Source: Pseudovibrio exalbescens
Lineage (GTDB): Bacteria; Pseudomonadota; Alphaproteobacteria; Rhizobiales; Stappiaceae
Direction of reading: 5' to 3'
DNA: 64,000 nucleotides
NCBI RefSeq assembly: GCF_028737195.1
Contig: NZ_JAQZAJ010000003.1
Coordinates: 248,001 to 312,000 of the forward strand
Shown here in pieces: positions 8,379-18,707 of this stretch; positions within the stretch are counted from its first letter, which is position 1, and every line of letters starts with the position of its first letter. Under the pieces are notes generated by a model. The model had not been told where the DNA came from and did not search any database. It worked only from the letters and a program-made list of their open reading frames with translations. The position numbers and the translations under genes were made by a program.

Positions 8379-9290
8379 CTAAAAGAACAGCTCACCCCGC
8401 CCGGTCAGAACCGCTTGTCCGCCAATACGTTGCGCTCTGATTTGCCCGTTCTCCACGTCGATCTCCAGGTCAATGTGAGAGGGGCGGTTCATGAAGAAAC
8501 CCTGCTCGACTGTGAGTTGGAGGGTGCCATCCAACGGCTCATCGAAAGCCTGAATAACGCCGCCAAAAGCTGCGACAGCCGATCCGGTTGCCGCATCTTC
8601 CCAAACCGATGTGTCGTTGATGAACATACGCGCTTGAAAGGAAGAATCAGCTCCTTGCGTTTCGCGGCAGTAGACGTAAATCGCATTGTGGTCTGGGGAG
8701 CCGAAGGCGTCTTTCCAGAGTGCCCTGTTCGGCTTAACGGTGCTCAGCACAGCCAGATCGCGCACCGGAACGAATGCATAGTGAACACCTGCGCTCATGG
8801 TGGAGGGGCGATGGTTTTCAAATCCGATTTCGGTTGTATCTATGCCAAGGCAGCTGGCGATCAGATCTGTCTCGCCAATCGGTAAGGAAGGGGCCGGGAG
8901 CTTGGGCACATCGAACTCTGCAAAGCCAGCAGCGCCCTGTTTAAGCACGACGCCGCAGCGCAAGAGCCCGATTTCTTCTTCCAATACCACGACGGCATCC
9001 TGCTCCGGGGCGTCGGTGCCAAACCGTTCTGTCGCCAACAGAACAGCGGTTCCAACGGTCGGGTGGCCAGCAAACGGCAGTTCACCGAAGGGTGTGAAAA
9101 TGCGCAGCTTGGCCGAGTGGGCGGGATTGGCCGGTGGCAGCACGAACACTGTTTCGGAGAGATTGAACTCCTTGGCAATGGCCTGCATCTGCTGATCACC
9201 AAGGTCCTCGCTGTCCAGAACAACGGCCAACTGGTTTCCCTGCAAAGGCGTGTTCGTGAAGACGTCCAGAAGTGCGTAGCGACGTTTCAT
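8379..9290 (-). CDS. PhzF-family epimerase/isomerase-like protein
   Basis: This 303-residue protein has the twin-barrel PhzF fold signatures. The N-terminus is MKRRYALLDVFTNTPLQGNQ. The conserved NLSETVFV holds the likely catalytic Glu46. FAGHPTVGTAVLL follows in the first half and EDAATGSAVAAFGG in the second. Family members include PhzF of phenazine synthesis and diaminopimelate epimerase-like enzymes. Most, like this lone gene, have no known substrate, and no phenazine genes are nearby. The ATG at 9290 has GGAG nine bases upstream; a TTG at 9326 is less likely. Confidence 0.9.
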   Translation of the reverse strand: MKRRYALLDVFTNTPLQGNQLAVVLDSEDLGDQQMQAIAKEFNLSETVFVLPPANPAHSAKLRIFTPFGELPFAGHPTVGTAVLLATERFGTDAPEQDAVVVLEEEIGLLRCGVVLKQGAAGFAEFDVPKLPAPSLPIGETDLIASCLGIDTTEIGFENHRPSTMSAGVHYAFVPVRDLAVLSTVKPNRALWKDAFGSPDHNAIYVYCRETQGADSSFQARMFINDTSVWEDAATGSAVAAFGGVIQAFDEPLDGTLQLTVEQGFFMNRPSHIDLEIDVENGQIRAQRIGGQAVLTGRGELFF

Positions 9291-9376
9291 GGAAATTTTC
9301 TCCAAGGACTCAAAGGTTTCGCTCAAGGCTCGGCTAACAGGTTAAGCAGGACACGGACCTTTTTGCCAGTGCTGAT

Positions 9377-10540
9377 TTAGTTGGAACCGTTAGAAAGCAA
9401 CTTGGCAACGATGCTGACTGCGTAGGGAGGGATATTATGCGGGGCAAGGTCTGCCATTGATCGCACGATGATGACATCGTCCAGCTCTGGAAACTCAAGG
9501 GCTTTATTGTGTGCAAGGATTGCCGAGCGCATCTCTTGGGCAGACATGGGAACGAAGTATTCCTGGGCGACACACACACGTGGTCCGTCTTCGATCAGAA
9601 ACAGACGGCCTGCTTCTGCGCGGTCTGGATGTATGCCGGTTTCCTCCAGCATCTCACGCCGGATGGAACCGAGCACATCAATCGTGCCATCGGTCTTGAT
9701 GTCTTGTTCATCCAAGTTGCCACCGGGAAAGTAGACCTGACCACCTGTGGAGGTGTGCGACGCCATTTGGCCAAGTATCACGGTGCCATCTGCGGCGCGC
9801 AGGGTGGCGCACCCAAACATGTTCTTCACGTTGATGTCCGGATACCCCCAATCACGCCACGCCATGAAACTGGCATACTGGCAGCGGGAGAAAACTGCAG
9901 AGAGGACACCGTTCTCCGCCTTGAGATTCACAGCCTTGAGAACCGTACCGTTCCACGATTTGGGCTTTGCGGCGACAAGTTTCTGCCAGTGCGCGGCGAT
10001 CTCCGCTTCATGGGCTGCTTCAAAGCCCCATGGCTTGTCATTGAGCTTTAGATCAAGAGCTTCAAGCGCCACTACCTGCGGCGTCACTGACCGCTCCATG
10101 AAGTGAAGCTCGCCGCCGTTTTTGAAGGCACTTTGGGCCGTGCGCGTGGTGAGGAAACCGCGGGCGGCGTAAAACCCGACTGCGTTGGGGTCTGACTTCA
10201 GTTTGATTGTTTTGGCGCGTGCCATTTTGGCGTCTTCAAGGATCACCTCAAAAAGCCATGAGCCGATACCCTGTCGCTTCAATTCCGGTTCCACGAAGAG
10301 GTGATCCAGAGTGTAGTCACCATTTTCTTCCAGTTTCCCGGTTGCAAAACCAAGGATCTGTTCGCCTCTTTTGGCGATGAACGCCCTGCCATCCGCGGTG
10401 TCTTCTATGCCGATGGCCCAGTTCGCGCGGAAAAGCGCCATGTCTTCAGTCTCATAGCCCCACGATGCTTTCGAGCGATGCATGAGCGCTGTGAGGCGAT
10501 CGGTGTCTGCAGCGGTGGCTCTTTGAATATGGGGATGCAT
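9377..10540 (-). CDS. GNAT acetyltransferase - NUDIX hydrolase fusion
   Basis: This 387-residue two-domain protein is unusual. Residues 1 to about 155 are a GNAT domain, with LDHLFVEPELKRQGIGSWLF as the acetyl-CoA loop and KSDPNAVGFYAARGF near its end. After a linker comes a NUDIX domain from about 225 to the end. The NUDIX box has a G at the start (PGGN), an insertion, and then REMLEETGI, which keeps the metal-binding REUxEExGU core. It could acetylate and hydrolyse related nucleotide-linked substrates, but neither substrate can be named. It is monocistronic on the - strand, downstream of a divergent Sel1-repeat gene. Confidence 0.85.
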   Translation of the reverse strand: MHPHIQRATAADTDRLTALMHRSKASWGYETEDMALFRANWAIGIEDTADGRAFIAKRGEQILGFATGKLEENGDYTLDHLFVEPELKRQGIGSWLFEVILEDAKMARAKTIKLKSDPNAVGFYAARGFLTTRTAQSAFKNGGELHFMERSVTPQVVALEALDLKLNDKPWGFEAAHEAEIAAHWQKLVAAKPKSWNGTVLKAVNLKAENGVLSAVFSRCQYASFMAWRDWGYPDINVKNMFGCATLRAADGTVILGQMASHTSTGGQVYFPGGNLDEQDIKTDGTIDVLGSIRREMLEETGIHPDRAEAGRLFLIEDGPRVCVAQEYFVPMSAQEMRSAILAHNKALEFPELDDVIIVRSMADLAPHNIPPYAVSIVAKLLSNGSN

Positions 10541-10827
10541 GAGACCTCAGCGTCCGATAGAATTTCTCGACATGGCTTTGACTATAATTAACGCATGGAC
10601 CAGATATTAAGTGGCAGCGTTCGTCGTCCCCTGAAAAGAGCTGTGGTGAACAATATAAGGCACCTAAAACGGTCACATTTGCCCGAAAAGGAGAGGCCTT
10701 CAAGAATTACAGGGACGCAGTTTTCATGTTGGCTAACCGTGCTTCGCTAGATTGCTCAATGAGTTGGCCGCATGTTACGGTAATGTTCGATACTCCGGCA
10801 GCTACGGCTGGTTAGGCACTAGAGCCC

Positions 10828-12294
10828 ATGCGTTTGGCTTTGAAACTCGTATCTGCAGTTTTGTTTCCCACGGCGGTGATTGCGGCTAAAGCCTCAGCTT
10901 CCGAGGCGGATGTTCCTTTGGCTGAGCCCAAGGCTTTCGAGCAGCCCGCCCCAGCGGAGTTGGGTGTAAGGCTTCAGATGTTGGGCCAAGAGCTGCAGGA
11001 AAAGACCGGGATTGCGCTGTCAGAGAACGCGCGGATCTTTCGCCTGCAAAGCGAAGCGGAGGCTGGCAATGCGGAAGCGGTGTTCCAGTTGGGGCTTGCC
11101 TATGAGACAGGACGAGGTGTCGATCAGGACTACATCAAGGCCTATGCGCTCTACAAGCAGGCGCGGGATATGGGCATTACCGCAGCACTGACCAATCTCG
11201 CAGGCATTTTGAAATCCGGCCCAGCCTCCATGCAGGATCTGGAACTGGCTCATGAGCTGTTTCAAGAGGCGGCAAACCTTGGTGACTATTGGGCGCAGAA
11301 CAATCTTGGCCTGATGTACCTTAACGGCGAGGGCGTGGAGAAAAATCCGGAGTTGGCCCTTCGCTGGATCACCGAAGCGCACAATGCGGGCCTTGCTCAG
11401 GCAACGGCCAACCTTGCGGGGTTTTATCGGCAGGGGCTTGGCACAAAGCCAGACCACGAGAAAGCCCGGTTTCTTTATGAGGAAGCGGCGCGGCGCGGCG
11501 CTGCAGAAGCGCATTTGCCCCTTGGTGAGATGTATGAGTTCGGTGAGGGCGGGCCTGCTGACCTGCAACAAGCCATTCAGCACTACCAGATGGCGGCGGA
11601 TGCAGGGGATGCGCTGGGCTTGCACTATGTGGGCACGCTCTATGAAGAAGGAGCGGGCCTGCCGCAAAACCTGAACATGGCTGCCCGCTACTACCGCCGT
11701 GCAGCGGATCGCGGTTTGGCGCAGTCACAGTATACCCTCGGACGGCTTTACCTTAATGGCGCCGGTGTTGACCAAGACCCTGAGGAGGCAATCAAACTCT
11801 ATCAGGCGGCGGCTGATCAAGGATTCGGTCAAGCGCTTAATGATCTGGGTGTGCTTTATGAGACCGGCCAGTTCGTGCCGCAAGACACGGCACGGGCGAT
11901 TGCCTACTATGAGGCTGCGAGCGAGACCTTTCCGTTCGCACTGACCAATCTCGGCCTTGCTTACATCAGCGGTGCAGGGGTGAAGCAGGATGTTGACCGG
12001 GCGCTGAGGTATTTCGAGCAAGCTGCGGAGCGCGGTGAGCCGCAAGGCGAGGTGTTTCTTGGGAAGATCTACCTAGAAGGGTTCGCCGTTCAGCAAGATG
12101 GCGAGAAGGCAATCTCCTACCTCAAGTCGGCGGCTTTGAAGGGCGATCCCGAAGCGTTTCATCTGCTTGCCTGGTGCTATGAGACCGGTACCTTCCTCAA
12201 CAAAGACCTAGAAAAGGCCCTGGAGCTGTACAAGCTGGCAGCGGATGCGGGTTTCCCGGCCGCCTTTGAGGCCGTTGAGCGCTTGAGCCAGTAG
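10828..12294 (+). CDS. Sel1-repeat (TPR-like) secreted protein
   Basis: This 488-residue protein has an N-terminal signal peptide (about residues 1-25, ending near KASA). About eleven tandem Sel1-like repeats of roughly 36 residues follow, each carrying patterns such as AEAVFQLGLAYETGRGVDQD or YWAQNNLGLMYLNGEGVEKN. Sel1 repeats form a superhelical scaffold for protein-protein contacts, often in the periplasm in envelope signalling, exopolysaccharide control or host interaction (for example ExoR and HcpA types). No enzyme domain is present. Start: the ATG at 10828 has only a weak ribosome binding site, but the signal peptide supports it. Confidence 0.9.
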   Translation: MRLALKLVSAVLFPTAVIAAKASASEADVPLAEPKAFEQPAPAELGVRLQMLGQELQEKTGIALSENARIFRLQSEAEAGNAEAVFQLGLAYETGRGVDQDYIKAYALYKQARDMGITAALTNLAGILKSGPASMQDLELAHELFQEAANLGDYWAQNNLGLMYLNGEGVEKNPELALRWITEAHNAGLAQATANLAGFYRQGLGTKPDHEKARFLYEEAARRGAAEAHLPLGEMYEFGEGGPADLQQAIQHYQMAADAGDALGLHYVGTLYEEGAGLPQNLNMAARYYRRAADRGLAQSQYTLGRLYLNGAGVDQDPEEAIKLYQAAADQGFGQALNDLGVLYETGQFVPQDTARAIAYYEAASETFPFALTNLGLAYISGAGVKQDVDRALRYFEQAAERGEPQGEVFLGKIYLEGFAVQQDGEKAISYLKSAALKGDPEAFHLLAWCYETGTFLNKDLEKALELYKLAADAGFPAAFEAVERLSQ

Positions 12295-12359
12295 ACCATG
12301 GCGTGGGGCCGTTTGAGCAGCTCGTCATTATGCGTTCCTTGCCCTCTGTCCCATCGCTA

Positions 12360-14348
12360 TCAACCCGCCTTGTCCAAGGGCACTGGTGTAACCATGGGGA
12401 ACCAGAAGTCGAAAGTGTCCAGCATGTCGAGCAGGGCTTTCAATGGGGCGGGGTCGCCCTGAATTTGGAGGGTTCCGTCTTCAATTGCCTTCTCGAATGT
12501 GGTTTCACCCAGAAGGACGTTGTTCAGGTCGCTTCGGTTCAGGGTGATCGTGGCTGCAGCATCTGGTGCGTGGTGGCCTTCGATGTGATTGAGAGTGGCA
12601 TTCTGTAGCTCCAGCACGTAAGTCTGGTTGGTGTCTGCAAAGACCCAGTTGAGCTTGAACTCCTTGGCTCCGGCCTTCTTGTAGTTCAGCCGCATGGCCA
12701 CATAGTCGAACAACAGGTCCAGATCCATGGCGCGGACGGTATCCGGGCTGGCGGTGGTGGGTGCCGGGAGTTCTTTCACGCCGTTTCGCAGTTCCTGTGC
12801 TCCGGTAAGGTAAAAATTGCGCCAAGGTCCGGATTCAGCCTGATAGCCCATTTGCTCCAGCGCGTCTGCCTGAAGGTTCTTGGCTTCTTGATTGTCTGGT
12901 TCTGCGAAGACCAGGTGGTTCACGACCTCCGCCACCCAGCGATAGTCACCCTCCTCATAGCTTTCGCGGGCTTTTTGGAGCAGGGCATCTGGCCCTCCCA
13001 TGAACTCCACATAGCGCTTTGCCGCGTCTCTTTCGGTGTGTTTGTGCAAGCTGGCCGGGTTGCCATCAAACCAGCCCAGATAGTGCACGTATGTGGATTT
13101 TATGTTGTGATTGCTGGTGCCGTAGTATCCGCGCGCGGACCAGTTGTTCCTCAGTCCGCTAGGCATCTCGATCATCTCTGCGATCTCGGTCTTGTGGAAC
13201 CCGTGATTCAAGAGGCGGAGCGGTTGATCGTTGATGAAGCGGTACAAATTGCGTTGTCCGCGCAGGTGCTCCAGCACGCGATCATTCCCTTTGAGGGACC
13301 AGTGGTGCGGGGCAAACAGCACCTCAACCCGGTTGCCGTACTCATAAATGGTTTCATTGATGTACTTTGACCAAGCGAGAGGATCGCGGATCTTCGCACC
13401 GCGCAGGGAATAGGTGTTGTGCAGTGTATGGACAGCATCTTCTGCAGTGCAAAGCGCCCTGAGTTGGGAAATGTAGAAGAACATTTCTGAGGGCGCTTCC
13501 GAGTTTGGTGCCATAAGAAAACGGAGGGTCAGGCCATCAATCTGTCTGGTTTCACCTGTCTTGGTGATGACATCAGTCGGCGGAATAAGCGTTATGGTGC
13601 CGGTGGAGGTGGTCGGACCAAGGCCTGCGCCCACTTGACCCTGCGGGCCATACGGCAAGAGGTTTCCATACATGTAACTGGCACGGCGGCTCATGGCATT
13701 TCCCGCCATGACGTTTTCGGCGATGGCGTGCTCCAGGAAACCTTCCGGGGCGTAGATCTTCACGGTGCCATTGGTCACGTCCGCTTGGTCGACAACGCCG
13801 CGCACCCCGCCATAGTGGTCCACGTGGCTGTGGGTGTAGATGACAGCGATCACCGGTTTGCGTGGCCGGTGTTCATAGTAGAAATCCAGGGCATATCTGG
13901 CCGTCTCCTGCGAAATCAGCGGATCGACGACGATAATGCCGGTGTCTCCTTCAATGAAAGTGATGTTGGAAAGGTCTGCAGCGCGGACCTGATAGATGCG
14001 GTTTGAGACTTGGAAAAGGCCGCTGATTGTAACCAGTTGAGATTGTCGCCACAGACTTGGATTCACGGTGTCCGGTGCGACCGACCCTTGCATGATGAAA
14101 TCAAATTTTCGGAGGTCGTATACCACCTCTCCATTCGCGTTCTTCACTACGCCATTGTTCGGTAGTGGCGCTATGAAGCCTTCCCTTGCCTCCGAAAAAC
14201 TTCTCGTATCGTTGAACGGCAGTGTCTGAAGCAGGCGTTCATAGTTCTCACGGGTTTCTGGGGAAGGTGCGTTTGGCTGCGCGAGTGCAGCAGAGACGGA
14301 GAGTGGCAGCGCCAAGCAGAGCAACAGGGCGAGAGAAAAACGGCGCAT
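12360..14348 (-). CDS. SdsA/YjcS-type alkyl sulfatase (MBL fold)
   Basis: This 662-residue enzyme has a signal peptide (cleavage near ALAQ, residue 24). It carries a metallo-beta-lactamase domain with the zinc motif THSHVDHYG at residues 172-180, followed by the alkylsulfatase dimerisation domain and a C-terminal SCP2-like domain (about 540-655). This is the domain order of secreted linear primary alkyl sulfatases such as Pseudomonas SdsA1, which release sulfate from alkyl sulfates. Periplasmic or extracellular location is expected. It is convergent with the Sel1-repeat gene. The family assignment is firm; the natural substrate is not known. Confidence 0.92.
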   Translation of the reverse strand: MRRFSLALLLCLALPLSVSAALAQPNAPSPETRENYERLLQTLPFNDTRSFSEAREGFIAPLPNNGVVKNANGEVVYDLRKFDFIMQGSVAPDTVNPSLWRQSQLVTISGLFQVSNRIYQVRAADLSNITFIEGDTGIIVVDPLISQETARYALDFYYEHRPRKPVIAVIYTHSHVDHYGGVRGVVDQADVTNGTVKIYAPEGFLEHAIAENVMAGNAMSRRASYMYGNLLPYGPQGQVGAGLGPTTSTGTITLIPPTDVITKTGETRQIDGLTLRFLMAPNSEAPSEMFFYISQLRALCTAEDAVHTLHNTYSLRGAKIRDPLAWSKYINETIYEYGNRVEVLFAPHHWSLKGNDRVLEHLRGQRNLYRFINDQPLRLLNHGFHKTEIAEMIEMPSGLRNNWSARGYYGTSNHNIKSTYVHYLGWFDGNPASLHKHTERDAAKRYVEFMGGPDALLQKARESYEEGDYRWVAEVVNHLVFAEPDNQEAKNLQADALEQMGYQAESGPWRNFYLTGAQELRNGVKELPAPTTASPDTVRAMDLDLLFDYVAMRLNYKKAGAKEFKLNWVFADTNQTYVLELQNATLNHIEGHHAPDAAATITLNRSDLNNVLLGETTFEKAIEDGTLQIQGDPAPLKALLDMLDTFDFWFPMVTPVPLDKAG

Positions 14349-14463
14349 GGGGTTTGAGCCTCCATTTGTTTTTCTCGAAAGCTAGACGGCGGGGGGGAAG
14401 AGTCAATCAAGAGCTTAGTTGAACTGGCGAGTGCAGTTAATGAAAGCATAGCCGCAGACCAGG

Positions 14464-14889
14464 TTATCTTTCCTCATAGGCCTGTGGGGTCTTCAGGTCG
14501 AGCCGACGTTCAGGATCTGCGATGTCTTTGAAACCGAACTGACGATAGAGACCGTGGGCGTCGTCAGTGATGAGGGAGAGGCGCCTCAGATCCTTAAGGT
14601 CGGGGTGCGAAACGACGGCTTCAATCAGCTTTTTCGAAATACCCTGGCCCCGATGCGCTGGCAGCACGAAGACATCTGCCAGATAACCAAAGGTGGCGTA
14701 GTCGGTGATCACACGAGCAAACCCTACTTGTTCGCTGCCAGATGCATAGGCTCCGAAACACAGGGAGTTTTCAATGGATCTGGCTACAATTGCCTTTGGT
14801 ATGCCTTTGGCCCAGTAGGAAACCTCGGAGAGGAAGTGGTGAATGCAATAAAGGTCCAGACGGGACTTGTCCGAAGAGATCTCATACAT
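14464..14889 (-). CDS. GNAT-family N-acetyltransferase
   Basis: This 141-residue single-domain GNAT has the internal strand FARVITDYATFGYLADVFV and the acetyl-CoA binding loop HRGQGISKKLIEAVV. The terminal YRQFGFKDI strand-helix is also present. It resembles the YafP/ElaA-like small GNATs whose substrates are unknown. It lies 115 bp from the alkyl sulfatase start on the same strand, so the two are not clearly an operon. The start ATG at 14889 follows a GAGCAGCC-like stretch without an ideal ribosome binding site. Confidence 0.87.
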   Translation of the reverse strand: MYEISSDKSRLDLYCIHHFLSEVSYWAKGIPKAIVARSIENSLCFGAYASGSEQVGFARVITDYATFGYLADVFVLPAHRGQGISKKLIEAVVSHPDLKDLRRLSLITDDAHGLYRQFGFKDIADPERRLDLKTPQAYEER

Positions 14890-15000
14890 GGATGGCTGCT
14901 CAGGGCTTGGTTGGCGAGATTTTTAACTTGTAGACGGTGAGCCTTGCTCAGTTCCATGGCAAGCTCAAGTGTTCAGATTGCCTGCAAGGGGCACTGAACC

Positions 15001-15030
15001 AAAAACAGCCCGGCAAAAGCCGAGCTGTTT
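15001..15030 (-). terminator. Rho-independent terminator of ilvC
   Basis: Read on the - strand, an 11-bp stem (AACAGCTCGGC against GCCGGGCTGTT, one G-U pair) with a four-base loop runs into TTTTT directly after the ilvC stop. Confidence 0.85.
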
Positions 15031-15056
15031 CTGAAACTGAGAGTTTGTTGCAAAGA

Positions 15057-16845
<1,789 letters not shown>

Positions 16846-16850
16846 AATCA

Positions 16851-16864
16851 GTACCGTACGGTAC
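16851..16864. promoter_or_regulatory. Palindromic operator GTACCGTACGGTAC
   Basis: A perfect 14-bp inverted repeat sits right at the expected transcription start of the TetR gene, a few bases ahead of its longest possible start codon. TetR dimers bind sites of this size and symmetry, so this is the natural candidate for autorepression. Confidence 0.7.
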
Positions 16865-16871
16865 GGTTCTT

Positions 16872-16900
16872 GGTATATACCCGCACCCGTTGGTGGTCAA
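16872..16900 (-). promoter_or_regulatory. Candidate sigma-70 promoter of the TetR gene
   Basis: On the - strand, TTGACC and TATACC are separated by exactly 17 bases. The -10 box lies in a second small palindrome (GGTATATACC, 16872-16881). The palindromic operator follows directly downstream, so a bound repressor would block initiation. Confidence 0.6.
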
Positions 16901-16926
16901 GCGGAAACTTCATGAGGAGGTTCATC

Positions 16927-16992
16927 ATGGTGGCCGGATCAGTGGCAGCTCCAGCAGTGTTTGAAATTTTCTCAAATCGGTTAGCGTGCTGA
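16927..16992 (+). CDS. Possible 21-residue small protein
   Basis: A short frame, MVAGSVAAPAVFEIFSNRLAC, has a near-perfect ribosome binding site (GAGGAGG at 16914-16920, six bases before the ATG). An in-frame ATG at 16912 would give 26 residues. It lies in the spacer between the TetR gene and the lipase gene, divergent from the former. No homology can be judged at this length. It may equally be a chance frame. Confidence 0.3.
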   Translation: MVAGSVAAPAVFEIFSNRLAC

Positions 16993-17115
16993 TTTGATGG
17001 GAAATTGGTATTAATTTCAATGCACTAGGAAATCTCGGGTAAGTTGGATTTTGGTTCTATTGCCGTATGTGTGTTGAGCAATTCATGGTCTTTTCGCCAA
17101 CATTTTGGAGGGACT

Positions 17116-18648
17116 ATGTCAATTTTTGAATACAAGGGCCAGGACGCGACGGCACTGGTTGGAGATGCATTGGATCTCATGAGCTATAGCTATCATGGAC
17201 TCTCGGATGCACTGGGTGTTGCCTATCAGCAAACCGGGTTCTCGCTGGCGACTGCGTGGAAGGCGCTGTTCTTGGAAGGCGAAGATGCTGGTCTCCTGAC
17301 AGGAGAGAGCGAGCAAGCAGCACGAGACAAGATCGAGAGCAAGGGGTGGACGGTTCTGACCCCTGAGGCGCTTGGCTTTGATGGTGCGACGATTGACCGG
17401 AATGGCACGTTTCAGGGAGAGACGTTCAAGTTCAAGAATGCGCAGGCGGACGTTCTGGCCAAGTACGATGACGCAGGCAATGTCATTCAGGTTGGCCTGG
17501 CGTTTCGCGGGACAACGGGGACCATCGACAATATTGTGACGGATACGATTGGGGATGTGATCGATTACCTCGAGTTCCTCAAGAGTGAGCCGCATTATGT
17601 CGAAGAGGCTTTTGGTGGCCTGCTTGCCTCGCTGAAGAACTTTATGGAAGCCAATGGTCTGGAAGCTGAGGATCTTGTTGTAACAGGACATTCGCTCGGC
17701 GGCGGTGCTGTCACCAACATGGCCGAGCAGAGCGACGGGTTTCTTGATGGTTTCTTTGTTGGAGCCAATTATCTCGGCTTTGCCTCCCACTATGCGCCGG
17801 AAGATGGCAGTTCAGTGCTTGATAGCGGCGCGGAGATTTTCAGCATTGATTTAGAAAACGATCCTGTCCCCTCCGTGATTTCTGAGAGGGGCGTCGATAT
17901 CACTGGCAATGATACGGACTACGAATATGACACCAGCAACATTGTGCTTTTCAACGATCTTTACGACACGCCGCTGTATTGGGATGGCGGAAACATCTTG
18001 AACCTCACCACGTGGTCTGCGCATCTGCCGTTCGCCTACGAGACGGTCGTGGAGGCTTTGCAGGCTTCTCAGTTCAGCGGAGAGATGGATCGCGACAGCC
18101 TCGTGATCATCTCTGGCCTCTCGGAGCGGCGGAAAGGAGACACGTGGGTTGAGGACATCAGTATTCCATTGGACACCACGGGGCACTATGGCGATAGCGC
18201 CTACATTCTCGGGTCGGCGACAGATGATCTTCTTAGAGGAAACAGATCGGACGATACTCTGGAAGGTTTTTCGGGTGACGACTTCCTGAGAGGTGAGGGT
18301 GGCAATGACCGCTTGCTGGGCGGCGATGGGAACGACCGGCTGGAAGGCGGGAACGGCGATGACGTTCTGTTTGATGGCGCGGGCACGGATGTGCTGATCG
18401 GCGGCAATGGCGCCGATACCTTCGTTTTCGCAAAGGATGGTGCAACGGATGTGATTGAGTTCTTCAATGCGTCTGAGGACGTCATTGATCTCAGCGATGC
18501 AGGGATCACCTCTCTATCCGAGGTGGAGCTTATCCAGGGGTCTCTTTGGGATGCAGTCACCATTCGTTATGGGGACGAGGAAATCAAGGTGTCTGGAACC
18601 TTGCTGATGGCGTCGCAGTTCAGCGATGGCAACTTCCTGTTTGCATAA
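17116..18648 (+). CDS. Family I.3 RTX lipase, type I secreted
   Basis: This 510-residue enzyme has an N-terminal alpha/beta-hydrolase domain like Pseudomonas and Serratia family I.3 lipases (opening MSIFEYKGQDA, then YSYHGLS). The nucleophile is Ser193 in GHSLGGG. Glycine-rich calcium-binding RTX nonapeptides follow at about residues 375-435 (for example GGNDRLLGGDGNDRLEGG). There is no N-terminal signal peptide, and the C-terminus ends in a hydrophobic tail (DGNFLFA), as expected for type I secretion. The ATG at 17116 has GGAGGG just upstream. No ABC/MFP/TolC export genes are adjacent, so the exporter must be elsewhere. Confidence 0.92.
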   Translation: MSIFEYKGQDATALVGDALDLMSYSYHGLSDALGVAYQQTGFSLATAWKALFLEGEDAGLLTGESEQAARDKIESKGWTVLTPEALGFDGATIDRNGTFQGETFKFKNAQADVLAKYDDAGNVIQVGLAFRGTTGTIDNIVTDTIGDVIDYLEFLKSEPHYVEEAFGGLLASLKNFMEANGLEAEDLVVTGHSLGGGAVTNMAEQSDGFLDGFFVGANYLGFASHYAPEDGSSVLDSGAEIFSIDLENDPVPSVISERGVDITGNDTDYEYDTSNIVLFNDLYDTPLYWDGGNILNLTTWSAHLPFAYETVVEALQASQFSGEMDRDSLVIISGLSERRKGDTWVEDISIPLDTTGHYGDSAYILGSATDDLLRGNRSDDTLEGFSGDDFLRGEGGNDRLLGGDGNDRLEGGNGDDVLFDGAGTDVLIGGNGADTFVFAKDGATDVIEFFNASEDVIDLSDAGITSLSEVELIQGSLWDAVTIRYGDEEIKVSGTLLMASQFSDGNFLFA

Positions 18649-18670
18649 TAGCTCAAGCCTTCTCAACGGA

Positions 18671-18696
18671 ACCTGCGGCGCGGATGCGCCGCAGGT
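18671..18696. terminator. Hairpin between convergent lipase and BCCT genes
   Basis: A perfect 11-bp stem (ACCTGCGGCGC against GCGCCGCAGGT) with a 4-base loop lies just past the lipase stop. It has no T-run on either side, so it may be a weak terminator or an RNA 3'-end stabiliser. Confidence 0.5.
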
Positions 18697-18707
18697 GTGC
18701 GCCGGTT

